Part shown: positions 1 through 7,584 of the stretch, in pieces | How positions within the stretch are numbered: the first letter of the stretch is position 1 | Layout of the letters: the number at the start of each line of letters is the position of its first letter | Source of the DNA: Deltaproteobacteria bacterium | GTDB lineage: Bacteria > Desulfobacterota > Desulfobacteria > Desulfobacterales > JAFDDL01 | NCBI GenBank assembly: GCA_019310865.1 | Contig: JAFDDL010000045.1 | Location: 1-12,600, forward strand | Direction of reading: 5' to 3' | DNA length: 12,600 nt | Position numbers and translations under genes: made by a program | Notes under the pieces: generated by a model | Told to the model about the DNA's origin: nothing | Database searches by the model: none | The model's input: the letters and a program-made list of their open reading frames with translations, nothing else

Positions 1-446
1 ATGTCCTCCATGAGCGACACCCCCACCTGCCTGGCCTGTTTCAGCAGCGCATCCATGATGCCGATGCCACTGCCCCCCACCGCCCGCTCTTCCGAAAAGG
101 TGATGTCCCAACCCCAATCCTTGAGTTCCTGAAGCCGCTGGGGGGCGTTTTTGATATACTGCTCGCAGAGCTTCTGGTTATTGAGAAAAAAGCCGTTGGT
201 GAGCATGTCGTTCATGAATTTTTCCCGGCTGTCCTTCGGCTCGCCGGTAAATCCCATTTTGCTCAAGCTCATGCCGTCGAGCGTATAATCCGCCCCGGCC
301 ATGGGCGTTGCGCCGCATCGGGCCAGGGGTCCCTTGCTGAGCAGGAGCGTTTTTGCGCCCTTTTCCCGGGCCCCGATGGCCGCCCGGAACCCGGCGCCGC
401 CGCCGCCGATCACCAATACGTCAGTTTTTATACATTCTCTCATCAT
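1..446 (-). CDS. FAD-dependent oxidoreductase, succinate dehydrogenase/fumarate reductase flavoprotein-like (N-terminal part)
   Basis: Minus-strand frame open to the window edge, so only the first ~148 residues are visible. The N-terminus reads KTDVLVIGGGGAGFRAAI, a Rossmann beta-alpha-beta fold with the GxGxxG-type dinucleotide loop that binds the ADP part of FAD. It is followed by an acidic or polar strand end and a Cys-Gly-Ala-Thr segment, as in the FAD_binding_2 family (fumarate reductase, L-aspartate oxidase, APS reductase alpha). The substrate cap and catalytic residues lie outside the window, so the substrate cannot be told. No signal peptide is seen, so the protein is probably cytoplasmic or membrane-associated through partners. 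ATG 446 is chosen, but ATG 443 and ATG 464 (adding MKASEK) are in frame and equally possible; the Shine-Dalgarno matches (GAGTG for 446, GAGA for 464) are weak. It lies 97 bp downstream of the thioesterase gene on the same strand with no clear terminator between, so co-transcription is likely. Confidence 0.8.
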   Translation of the reverse strand, partial: MMRECIKTDVLVIGGGGAGFRAAIGAREKGAKTLLLSKGPLARCGATPMAGADYTLDGMSLSKMGFTGEPKDSREKFMNDMLTNGFFLNNQKLCEQYIKNAPQRLQELKDWGWDITFSEERAVGGSGIGIMDALLKQARQVGVSLMED

Positions 447-543
447 CTTTTCACTCGCTTTCATATTCGTCTCGCTTTTGATCCGGTTATTTACATTTTT
501 TGCTAACAGCCTACAGCCTAAAGACCTCCCCGCGAAGCGGAGC

Positions 544-1902
544 CTAGGCCAACACGTCTTTCAAAAAGCGGATCGTCTCCTGCCACGACTGTCGCTGGGC
601 CCGGGCCGTCGCGGCGGGCCGGCCGCCCATAGTGAAGTAAATCTTTAAGTGCGGATGAAAAACGCAAGCTCCCATGGTGGTGGGCAATCCCGGAAAACTG
701 AGCATGTGGCCGGCATCCTCGAACCCGAGGTGTTTAACCGGGTATTCAAACCCCTTCTCTTTGAGTCGTTTCACCGCCCGCAGGGACATCTCGTAGGAGG
801 ACCAGCACTGATCGTCCCGGCCGGAAATAAAGAGAATGGGGCACTGGATCCGTTCAATGGGGATGGCGGTGCGTTCATACACCGCAGGATCCAGCATAAA
901 CGCCATTGCCCGGGCGCTTTCGAAAATGCGCCCCTCCGGCGCCTTCATGACGTCCAGAAGCTCGGGCGCCACCAGGGCATAGTCTTCGGGGGTACCGGCA
1001 TAGGGAAGTGGCTGTCCGCCCAGGGACCAGGCCGAAGAGGTGTTCCCCTTGTCGTCGGCGCCGCTGCCATAGACATCCCCCGGCACATTGGCCACCACGG
1101 CAGCGACCTTCTCCGGAAAGGCAGATGCGATGGCCAGTACCCCTTCCCCGCCCCGTGAGGGACCAACCAATGCGATCCGGTCGTGGCCAATGTGTTTTTG
1201 GAGCCACTCGATTCCTTCCCGGAAATACTCCAACGAAATTTCGTACTGGAAGGCGGGCAGGTCCCGGTAGTTAAAATAGGCCAGATTCAAGACCGAGAAT
1301 CCGTGAGAGGCCAGAATTGATGACTCTTGGCGTGAGACCCCACCGCCCGACCCGCTGATTCGAATGATGCCCGGCAGGGATGGTTTTCCTTTCGGTTCAA
1401 ATAAAAGCCCTCTGAGCGATCCGTCTGCCACCTCGGTTTCAATGACGTTCGTAGGAAAGCGATCGCGCATCAGTTCAGCCGATGCAACCGTCTTGCCATC
1501 CACGCACGCCTCGAGGCGGATCACATCGGGCCGGTCGCTTTCGTAATATGGGAGTCCGCTGGCGTGAGCAAATATCGACGGCGTGCGGGCCGCCTCTTCT
1601 TTGGCCCCGTTTAATTTAAATTCATCGTATTTTTCAGGCGCCACCGGTGCCATGGACCAGAACAGTCCATCGCAATCCGTACCCGCATAGGTGCCCGACA
1701 CGGGCGCCGTGCGGGACAGGTCAACCGATCCGGTCCCGTCGGTGTTAAAGGCCGCCTCAGAGCACCATTCGGTGTTTGTATCATCCGATAATGTCGCGGT
1801 GATCGTTACCTGGGAATATGGCCGGAATCCGGACAGCCTGATTTCAGTCTCCTGATCGATGACGATTCTGTTCGATGACAATTCAATACGAGGGGATTTC
1901 AC
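544..1902 (-). CDS. BAAT/acyl-CoA thioester hydrolase-family alpha/beta hydrolase
   Basis: 452-residue protein with the two-part layout of acyl-CoA thioesterases and bile acid-CoA:amino acid N-acyltransferases: an N-terminal beta-sandwich domain (about residues 5-145, Bile_Hydr_Trans-like) and a C-terminal alpha/beta-hydrolase (about 160-452, BAAT_C-like). The nucleophile elbow is GPSRGG with Ser249; Asp363 or Asp364 in GRDD and His399 in DAGH complete the triad. Serine rather than cysteine at the nucleophile fits the hydrolase rather than the amino-acid transferase members. The expected reaction is hydrolysis of an acyl-CoA to the acid and CoA, probably in the cytoplasm; the acyl chain is unknown. 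The start is GTG at 1902, with AAGGAA about 10 nt upstream. It lies upstream of, and probably in an operon with, the flavoprotein gene and is divergent from the sigma54 activator, which may control it through the -24/-12 element at 2051-2066. Confidence 0.88.
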   Translation of the reverse strand: MKSPRIELSSNRIVIDQETEIRLSGFRPYSQVTITATLSDDTNTEWCSEAAFNTDGTGSVDLSRTAPVSGTYAGTDCDGLFWSMAPVAPEKYDEFKLNGAKEEAARTPSIFAHASGLPYYESDRPDVIRLEACVDGKTVASAELMRDRFPTNVIETEVADGSLRGLLFEPKGKPSLPGIIRISGSGGGVSRQESSILASHGFSVLNLAYFNYRDLPAFQYEISLEYFREGIEWLQKHIGHDRIALVGPSRGGEGVLAIASAFPEKVAAVVANVPGDVYGSGADDKGNTSSAWSLGGQPLPYAGTPEDYALVAPELLDVMKAPEGRIFESARAMAFMLDPAVYERTAIPIERIQCPILFISGRDDQCWSSYEMSLRAVKRLKEKGFEYPVKHLGFEDAGHMLSFPGLPTTMGACVFHPHLKIYFTMGGRPAATARAQRQSWQETIRFLKDVLA

Positions 1903-2050
1903 TGGGGATGATTTCCTTTGCTATTCGAGTTTTCGGTCACGTTTAAATGGGCAATGGTTTTCTGTTTTGCCATACGGTCTTACAAAATGTTACACTTTTT
2001 CTGCTAATGGTCAGCCTGGCACATACTGTCGCAGCCTTCATAAAAACCAC

Positions 2051-2066
2051 TGCAATATTCATACCT
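2051..2066 (-). promoter_or_regulatory. Candidate sigma54 (-24/-12) promoter for the thioesterase-flavoprotein unit
   Basis: Read on the minus strand this is AGGTATGAATATTGCA. It has GG and TTGCA at exactly the spacing of the RpoN consensus TGGCACR-N4-TTGCA (GG and GC 12 nt apart); T1, C4 and C6 of the consensus differ. The predicted start site is near 2040, leaving a leader of about 138 nt to the GTG at 1902. It faces away from the sigma54 activator gene, as expected for its target. The match is imperfect and AT-rich sequence can give such hits by chance. Confidence 0.45.
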
Positions 2067-2133
2067 ATTTTTCTGTATCCATAACTAATTGATATAAATG
2101 GTTTTATTAGCCCGCCTGAAAGCGGCTTGCATT

Positions 2134-2178
2134 TTTGTTCGAAATTAAGGACAGTCCCTGTCCGAAATTTCGAACAAA
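2134..2178. promoter_or_regulatory. 45-bp near-perfect inverted repeat with two TGT-N12-ACA dyads (candidate enhancer/operator)
   Basis: Two 21-bp arms (2134-2154 and 2158-2178) match at 19 of 21 positions as inverted repeats around a 3-bp centre. Each arm also contains its own dyad: 2136-2153 and 2159-2176 both fit TGT-N12-ACA, and the right one is almost fully symmetric (TGTYCGAAATTTCGRACA). The two dyads start 23 bp apart, about two helical turns. They lie about 105 and 128 bp upstream of the start site predicted from the -24/-12 element, which is the usual place for a sigma54 activator's upstream activating sequence. The Fis-type HTH protein encoded next door is the obvious candidate ligand. 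Alternatives are a REP/MITE-like hairpin or a repressor site for the activator gene. Confidence 0.55.
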
Positions 2179-2181
2179 TTC

Positions 2182-2208
2182 TTGATTTTTTCATTTGCCT
2201 GATATAAG
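2182..2208 (+). promoter_or_regulatory. Weak candidate sigma70 promoter for the sigma54 activator gene
   Basis: TTGATT at 2182-2187 and TATAAG at 2203-2208 with a 15-bp spacer lie 78 bp before ATG 2286. The spacer is shorter than the usual 16-18 bp, so support is modest. If real, its -35 box abuts the inverted repeat ending at 2178, which would allow autoregulation by a protein bound there. Confidence 0.3.
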
Positions 2209-2285
2209 GTAAATGTTATGGGTTCAGGTTTTTCTTGGCATCAGCACCTATTGAAACATTCAAAGCATGCGCAGGAGCTATCGAT

Positions 2286-5200
2286 ATGAAGGCTTATCAA
2301 ACATCGGAATTATCATCTATCGAATGGGAGTCCCTGGCAATTCTTTATACCGTTGAAGAACCGATTCCCATGGATCTTTTCAGCCGCTTAACCCCTCTGC
2401 CCGCCGAAGCGTTTCTGGAAATGGTCAAAAAGGCCGAGGCATGGGGATGGATCCGGCGAATCTCGCCCGACAGGATCGCTCTGGCTGCTGACCTTTCTCC
2501 CGGGATACAGGACGGTATCCGGGACATCTTTACACCTCAAAAGCGATCAATGTTTATAAAACGGATCGAGCAGAACGGGCTCAAAGACGCGATCGGTCCT
2601 GCCCTGATGGCCCGGCTGTTTTCCGTTTCAGGCCGCTTGGAAGAAGCCGTGGAACTTTGGGTCGGTTTGTTCGAAGATGCAATCCGGGAAAAGGATGAAA
2701 AGCGCGCTGCATTGTATTTGAAAGAGGCGGTGGATGGGCTTTTCGCTCTCGGAGATTCTGGAAAAAAAGACCGAAAAAGGCAGTTTGTCCAATCCGTTTT
2801 GAATCTCCAGGAAAGCGCCCAATATTTCAGTCCCGATTATTTTGTCGGTCAGACCTGGCGTCGGTTGGCAAAGAAGGCCATGCATGTAGCAGACGAGCTG
2901 GGTGACAAGCGCTCCCATGCGCTGTTTACGCTTGCATACGGCATGTTCTTATCCATTCGGCAGCCGGCCCAAGCGATACCGGTCTTGGCCCAGGGCAAGA
3001 AGACGGCGGAAGATCTGGATGACCCGGATATCATGGCGGCCGCTGCCGGACCAATTGGAATATACTACACCATCCAGGGTCGTCACATAGATGCGATCCG
3101 GTATGTGGAGCGCTTCCAATCCGATCTTACTTTCAGCAAAAATAGAAACCGGGATTATAATGTCAGTATAGTTTTAGGGATAAGCGCGTTTTTTGTCGGA
3201 CGGTTTCATACGGCCGTCGGAATCCTCTTGAGCCATTGGCGGACCGCCAAGATCAAGGGATGGCTGAGCGAAGCGGCGATGCTTCGCGCGTTGCTCGGAA
3301 ACTGTCTGACAGTCCTTGGCCATACCGCAGCAGGAGGCCTGCACTGCAGTGAAGCGCTTGGCGAATCCCGTGCGCTCAATTATGAATTTGCGATGATGAT
3401 GTCCCAGGTCGGACTGGCCCTGAACGATATACGGGAAGGTCGAACGGAGGATGCCTATCAGCACTTTGAAGCGGCATATGCCCACACGAAGATGGGCACA
3501 ACTATACGGCGATTCATCTTCCCCTGGTCCCTTGAAATAATGCATGCGTTTCACCGGGAAGGCTTTGCTCCAATCCCCGGTTGGAATTTTCCCGAACAGT
3601 TCGACCGGTGCATGATCGGGCCGAACCTCCACTTAAGGGGGGTTGCCTTGCGAATCGGCGCCGAAGAAAAAATCCGTCAGGGGGAGAGCGGCAACCATAT
3701 TTTACTGGATCTCCAGGCCAGCGAAGAGTACCTGAACCAATCCGGAGATCCGATCGAGCTGATAAAAACGCAGATCGCACAGGTCAGGCTAAAACTCAGG
3801 GGCAAAGATACAACCGGGGCGGCCCGGCTGATCCGAAGCATTTGGAACAAAGGGTCGGATTTGCGAAACACCCTCCCCCGTGAGACGCTCCGTTTTTTAT
3901 CAGAACAGGCAGAACTCTCTTCAGAAAAGCATCCTGCAGGCAAAGACGTTTTAGGCCGGTTGTTTCAACTGCTGGACGTATTATATTTGCCCTGGGAACC
4001 GGACGAAGGCTTCGACATAATGGTACGGCTGAGCAGCCAGGTACTCGCCGCCGAAAGGGGCGCCCTGTTCGTTTTCGGTAAGGGTCGCCGGACTGCCGCA
4101 CCCGAACTAAAGGGGGCGTGCAACCTGACAGCGATTGAAGTAGCTGACCCGGACTTCAATATTATCATGGAGCAAATCACCAGAACGTTCCGAGAGAATC
4201 GTCCCCTGGTTATCCGATCCGAAAAGATGCCTACCCGGCTCCTGGACGCCAACGTCAGGTCCTTGCTTTGTCTTCCCCTGAATATCAACGATGATACAAA
4301 AGGCGTGCTTTTTCATTCAAACACCTATCTGGATAATCACTTTACCGATCTGGATGATCGGGTGTTGAAAACATACAGCCGGTATCTCATCGATTTTTTA
4401 AAATTTATAATAAAACGCAGCGAAAAGCCCTCCTTTTCTCCCCAAACACACCTGCCGCCGCGCCACAATGGAGAGGGTGAGATCCTGACCCGGAATGCAA
4501 CCATGCGGGAGATTATGGATCAGACGGAAACGGCGGCCCGCTCGGACTCAACGGTCATGATTCTGGGGGAGACCGGTACCGGCAAAGAGCTCTTTGCACA
4601 AAAAATCCACACAGCGAGCCTGCGCTCGACAGGTCCTTTGGTTATCGTGGATGCCACCGCCATTCCTGAAAACCTGGTGGAAAGCGAATTGTTCGGGCAT
4701 GAAAAAGGCGCCTTTACCGGGGCGGATCGAATGAAAAAAGGGCAGATTGAGATGGCCCATACCGGGACACTCTTTGTCGATGAGGTGGGCGAACTGCCCC
4801 TGCCCACCCAGGTCAAACTGCTGAGAGCCTTTGATAAACACGCGTTCTACCGCATCGGGGGAACGCGCAAGAGGCATTCCGATTTCAGGCTGGTCGTTGC
4901 CACCAACCGGGATCTTTCCGAAGAAGTCGCAGCCGGGCGCTTCCGCCAGGACCTGTTCTACCGCCTGAATGTCATATCCATCCGCCTTCCCCCTTTGCGA
5001 AAACGCGGAAAGGACATTGTGCTCCTGGCGCACCATTTTTTTCGGAAATACACAACACGCTACCGAAAGGAGAATTTGCAGATTTCTCCGAAAGATGAGG
5101 CCCGCCTGATGGCCTACCCCTGGCCGGGAAATATACGGGAGCTGAAAAACGTTATGGAACGAGCAGCTATCCTCTCCTCAGGCAATCGGTTGGATTTAAA

Positions 5201-5399
5201 TCTATCCACGTGCCGGGAGCTGGATGGGGAGCTCACCCCGGACAGCGTCCTGCCCATGGATGACATGCAGCGTCAATACATCCAAAAGGTGCTGGAAATT
5301 ACCGGCGGTCGCATCGGCGGTCCCAAAGGGGCGGCAACCCTGTTGGGGATGAAAAAGACGACGCTTTTCAGCCGGATGCAGAAACTGGGACTGCGGTGA
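2286..5399 (+). CDS. Sigma54-dependent transcriptional activator with winged-helix/TPR-like and GAF-like sensory region, AAA+ and Fis HTH domains
   Basis: 1037 residues from ATG 2286, chosen because AGGAG lies 8 nt upstream; an in-frame TTG at 2235 lacks such support. Residues ~5-70 resemble the winged-helix segment found before TPRs in STAND/MalT-like proteins, ~90-540 are helical TPR-like repeats, and ~566-708 are GAF-like. The AAA+ domain covers ~735-970: Walker A GETGTGKE (761-768), GAFTGA loop that contacts sigma54 (808-813), Walker B TLFVDEVGEL (828-837), arginine-finger region FRQDLFYRLN (886-895) and WPGNIREL (946-953). The C-terminal ~45 residues form a Fis-type HTH. It should remodel the RpoN-RNA polymerase closed complex using ATP. 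There is no receiver domain, so control is probably by ligand or protein binding to the N-terminal region. A scrambled second copy of part of the gene lies at 9203-9530. Confidence 0.93.
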   Translation: MKAYQTSELSSIEWESLAILYTVEEPIPMDLFSRLTPLPAEAFLEMVKKAEAWGWIRRISPDRIALAADLSPGIQDGIRDIFTPQKRSMFIKRIEQNGLKDAIGPALMARLFSVSGRLEEAVELWVGLFEDAIREKDEKRAALYLKEAVDGLFALGDSGKKDRKRQFVQSVLNLQESAQYFSPDYFVGQTWRRLAKKAMHVADELGDKRSHALFTLAYGMFLSIRQPAQAIPVLAQGKKTAEDLDDPDIMAAAAGPIGIYYTIQGRHIDAIRYVERFQSDLTFSKNRNRDYNVSIVLGISAFFVGRFHTAVGILLSHWRTAKIKGWLSEAAMLRALLGNCLTVLGHTAAGGLHCSEALGESRALNYEFAMMMSQVGLALNDIREGRTEDAYQHFEAAYAHTKMGTTIRRFIFPWSLEIMHAFHREGFAPIPGWNFPEQFDRCMIGPNLHLRGVALRIGAEEKIRQGESGNHILLDLQASEEYLNQSGDPIELIKTQIAQVRLKLRGKDTTGAARLIRSIWNKGSDLRNTLPRETLRFLSEQAELSSEKHPAGKDVLGRLFQLLDVLYLPWEPDEGFDIMVRLSSQVLAAERGALFVFGKGRRTAAPELKGACNLTAIEVADPDFNIIMEQITRTFRENRPLVIRSEKMPTRLLDANVRSLLCLPLNINDDTKGVLFHSNTYLDNHFTDLDDRVLKTYSRYLIDFLKFIIKRSEKPSFSPQTHLPPRHNGEGEILTRNATMREIMDQTETAARSDSTVMILGETGTGKELFAQKIHTASLRSTGPLVIVDATAIPENLVESELFGHEKGAFTGADRMKKGQIEMAHTGTLFVDEVGELPLPTQVKLLRAFDKHAFYRIGGTRKRHSDFRLVVATNRDLSEEVAAGRFRQDLFYRLNVISIRLPPLRKRGKDIVLLAHHFFRKYTTRYRKENLQISPKDEARLMAYPWPGNIRELKNVMERAAILSSGNRLDLNLSTCRELDGELTPDSVLPMDDMQRQYIQKVLEITGGRIGGPKGAATLLGMKKTTLFSRMQKLGLR

Positions 5400-5413
5400 G
5401 AAGAGAAGTTTGA

Positions 5414-5515
5414 ATGGTGGATCAGCGTTATGACGATCAAAACCTGTTGCTGGATGAAGAGCGACTACCCAAACGGATTCTTTCATGGATTCCTCCGCCG
5501 GAAAACCATTTTTGA
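5414..5515 (+). CDS. Possible 33-codon small ORF after the activator gene
   Basis: ATG 5414 to TGA 5513-5515, starting 14 nt after the activator stop, with AGAAG about 6 nt before the ATG. The peptide is charged, with a Pro-rich end (SWIPPPENHF), and has no membrane segment or recognised motif. The position suggests either a translated small protein in the same transcript or the tail of a lost gene. I do not recognise it, and a 33-codon frame can arise by chance. Confidence 0.2.
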   Translation: MVDQRYDDQNLLLDEERLPKRILSWIPPPENHF

Positions 5516-5525
5516 ACGGCTACGT

Positions 5526-6224
5526 TTAAGTTTTGCATCTCTGGGGGCATGCAGGAAGAATTGCCCCTTCGGATGCCAGGTCAAAAATATCAAGTTCAGC
5601 GCATTCCACAGGGTCGCAGCAAAGATGACAGACCCTTTTAATGGCCCTGAAACCTTTCAGGGAAATATCCTTTGACAGGAAATCATCCTTGACCGGCTCC
5701 GATTTGAGAAGGTCGGTACTGAGATATTTTTTATTATCATCTGAAAAAACCGTTACCACAACATGGTCTTTTCCCATCTCGTTTTGACGTTTTACCGCAC
5801 CCAAAAAATTAGAACCGGATGAAATCCCGACGGCAAGCCCAAGTTCCCGGGCAAGTTTCTGGGCCATGATAATTGAATCTCCGTCATCAACCTTGACAAT
5901 ATCATCAAGGAAATCCAGATCAACTATTGCAGGAATAAATTCATCCGAGATGCCCTGTATCCGGTGTTTCCCAACCTTATACCCCGTACTGAGGGTGGGG
6001 GAATTGGATGGCTCGAGCGGATGAAGTTGAATATCAGACTTTTTTTTCTTTATAAAACGGCCAGCTCCCATTATGGTGCCGCCTGTTCCCACCCCTGCAA
6101 CAAAGGCCTCCGGGACAAGCCCCTGGTACCGCATCTGCCACCATATTTCAGGGCCGGTTGATGTGTAGGTTGACGTTTTAATCTCATCTTCCTTGCGTGT
6201 TTCCGGATATTCGATTCGTGTCAT
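5526..6224 (-). pseudogene. 5'-truncated cysteine synthase (O-acetylserine sulfhydrylase family) remnant
   Basis: 232 codons from ATG 6224, matching only the C-terminal half of a PLP-dependent cysteine synthase. Seen are STGPEIW (residues 22-28), the phosphate-binding loop GTGGT (46-50), EPSNSPTLS (71-79), the QGI-x-x-x-FIP segment and the GISSGSN cofactor loop (133-139), then a family-typical end and a Cys-rich tail (Cys199, 202, 203, 208, 226, 230). The first ~150 residues of the ~300-residue family, including the lysine that forms the PLP Schiff base, are absent, so it cannot be a working synthase by itself. Upstream, 6225-6300 in the same frame is unrelated sequence ending at a TGA. An AGAGG 6 nt before ATG 6224 means the fragment could still be translated. 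It faces the activator gene tail to tail. Confidence 0.8.
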
Positions 6225-6331
6225 TTTATACCTCTTAACCTTTTTTGCACAGTTCTTCAACGTTTTGCAGACTACCTCATGGGCAATCCCGTACGGTTGA
6301 ACCCGGTTTCACTGTATGGTAACCAAACCAC

Positions 6332-6360
6332 TTGACTCCTGTCTCATTCTTCGTTATTTT
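6332..6360 (+). promoter_or_regulatory. Sigma70-type promoter of the Fic gene
   Basis: TTGACT (6332-6337) and TATTTT (6355-6360) with an ideal 17-bp spacer, about 58 bp before ATG 6418. The -10 box overlaps the left arm of the inverted repeat at 6353-6386. Confidence 0.55.
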
Positions 6361-6386
6361 AGAATACAGCATTAAGTTAAAATAAC
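6353..6386. promoter_or_regulatory. Operator-like inverted repeat over the Fic promoter
   Basis: GTTATTTTA (6353-6361) is repeated inverted as TAAAATAAC (6378-6386), a perfect 9-bp match with a 16-bp centre. The left arm covers the -10 hexamer, so a protein bound here would block transcription. The Fic protein's own C-terminal winged helix is a plausible ligand; this is inference. AT-rich composition weakens the case, and no U-run follows that would make it a terminator. Confidence 0.45.
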
Positions 6387-6417
6387 AAAGAGGCTTATTT
6401 TAGGATATGCGCAAACG

Positions 6418-7584
6418 ATGAAACGAGAACGCCAGGGACAATACGTTACGATATCAACGGTAGGTGAGAAGGCTCAGGCCTTTGTCCCTGCCCCACTGCC
6501 GCCGAACCCGGCCCTCGAGTGGACGCCGGATTTGCGCAGCAAGTTCGACCAGGCGCTACTCGCTCTCGGGGGACTGGACAGCATCTCGACCTTTTTGCCG
6601 GATATTTCTTTGTTTCTTTATATGTATGTGCGCAAGGAGGCGGTCCTCTCCTCAATGATCGAAGGTACGCAGTCATCGCTTTCCGACCTCCTGCTTTTTG
6701 AACTGGATATGGAGCCCGGTGTGCCGCTGGATGATGTCCGCGAGGTCAGTAATTATGTGGCTGCCATGGACTATGGGCTGAAGCGACTGGCCGAGGGGTT
6801 CCCCTTGTCCCTGCGTCTGGTCAAAGAAATGCATGGTGTGTTGCTTTCCAAGGGGCGGGGGGTCAACCAAACACCCGGTGAATTTCGTAGAACCCAGAAT
6901 TGGATCGGTGGCACCCGGCCCGGAAATGCGGCCTTTGTTCCGCCGCCGGCTGAGCAGGTACTGGATTGCATGGGCAAGTTGGAGTTGTTTCTACATGACC
7001 AGCCGGAACCTACACCCGTGTTGATCAAGGCCGCATTGGCCCATGTGCAATTTGAAACCATCCATCCGTTTTTAGATGGTAACGGCCGTCTTGGCCGCTT
7101 GCTGATCACGCTGCTCTTGTGCGAACAAAAAATGCTCCGGGAGCCGCTGCTCTACCTGAGCCTCTATTTCAAAACGCACCGGCAATATTATTATGAGCTG
7201 CTGAATGAGATTCGTTTGAGCGGGAACTGGGAAGCCTGGCTCGATTTCTTCGCAGAGGCGGTCATTGTCACCGCCACCCAGGCAGTGGACACGGCCCGCC
7301 AACTTGTTGATCTTGCGAATGAAGATCGTGACGGAATCAGTGGTCTTGGCCGGGCGGCGGCGTCAACATTGCGGGTTCATCAGGCTATGATGGGACGGCC
7401 AATCACGACTTCCGGCTGGTTGGTGAAAAAAACAGGTGTCACTCCGGCCACGGTCAACAGGTGCTTGGGGCATTTGGAGCGTTTGGGTATTGTACGGGAA
7501 CTGACCTCTCGCAAGCGCAACCGGGTTTTCAGCTACGCCGGATATCTGAAAATCATGAACCAGGGGACGGAACTACCCGGCTGA
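6418..7584 (+). CDS. Fic-domain protein adenylyltransferase (class II) with C-terminal winged helix
   Basis: 388 residues, close to the usual ~370 for this family. The catalytic motif HPFLDGNGRLGR is complete at 216-227 (His216 base; Asn222, Arg224 and Arg227 for nucleotide binding), and a flap segment TRPGNAAFVPPP lies at 166-177. Residues 78-83 read SSMIEG, matching the [S/T]xxxE[G/N] inhibitory helix placed N-terminally in class II Fic proteins, with Glu82 as the expected blocking residue. Residues ~315-377 form a winged helix (TPATVNRCLGHLERLGIV). The expected activity is transfer of AMP from ATP to a hydroxyl of a target protein, or to itself; the target is unknown. The start at ATG 6418 fits the family N-terminus, although the ribosome-binding site is weak (AGGAT 13 nt away). 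Its last 12 bp overlap the cut end of the opposing hepT remnant. Confidence 0.93.
   Translation: MKRERQGQYVTISTVGEKAQAFVPAPLPPNPALEWTPDLRSKFDQALLALGGLDSISTFLPDISLFLYMYVRKEAVLSSMIEGTQSSLSDLLLFELDMEPGVPLDDVREVSNYVAAMDYGLKRLAEGFPLSLRLVKEMHGVLLSKGRGVNQTPGEFRRTQNWIGGTRPGNAAFVPPPAEQVLDCMGKLELFLHDQPEPTPVLIKAALAHVQFETIHPFLDGNGRLGRLLITLLLCEQKMLREPLLYLSLYFKTHRQYYYELLNEIRLSGNWEAWLDFFAEAVIVTATQAVDTARQLVDLANEDRDGISGLGRAAASTLRVHQAMMGRPITTSGWLVKKTGVTPATVNRCLGHLERLGIVRELTSRKRNRVFSYAGYLKIMNQGTELPG

Noticed and set aside
523..540. Short hairpin CTCC...GCGAAGC...GGAG between the thioesterase and flavoprotein genes as a terminator
   Set aside because: The stem needs a two-base bulge and no U-run follows on the minus strand, so it does not separate the two genes convincingly.
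649..1158. 169-codon plus-strand frame inside the thioesterase gene
   Set aside because: It is antisense to a well-supported gene with catalytic triad and domain matches; its translation shows no family pattern and is explained by the GC-rich opposite strand.
2017..2034. TGGCAC followed by GTCGCA on the plus strand as a sigma54 promoter for the activator gene
   Set aside because: The GG-to-GC spacing is one base too long for the strict sigma54 requirement, and TTGC is replaced by TCGC.
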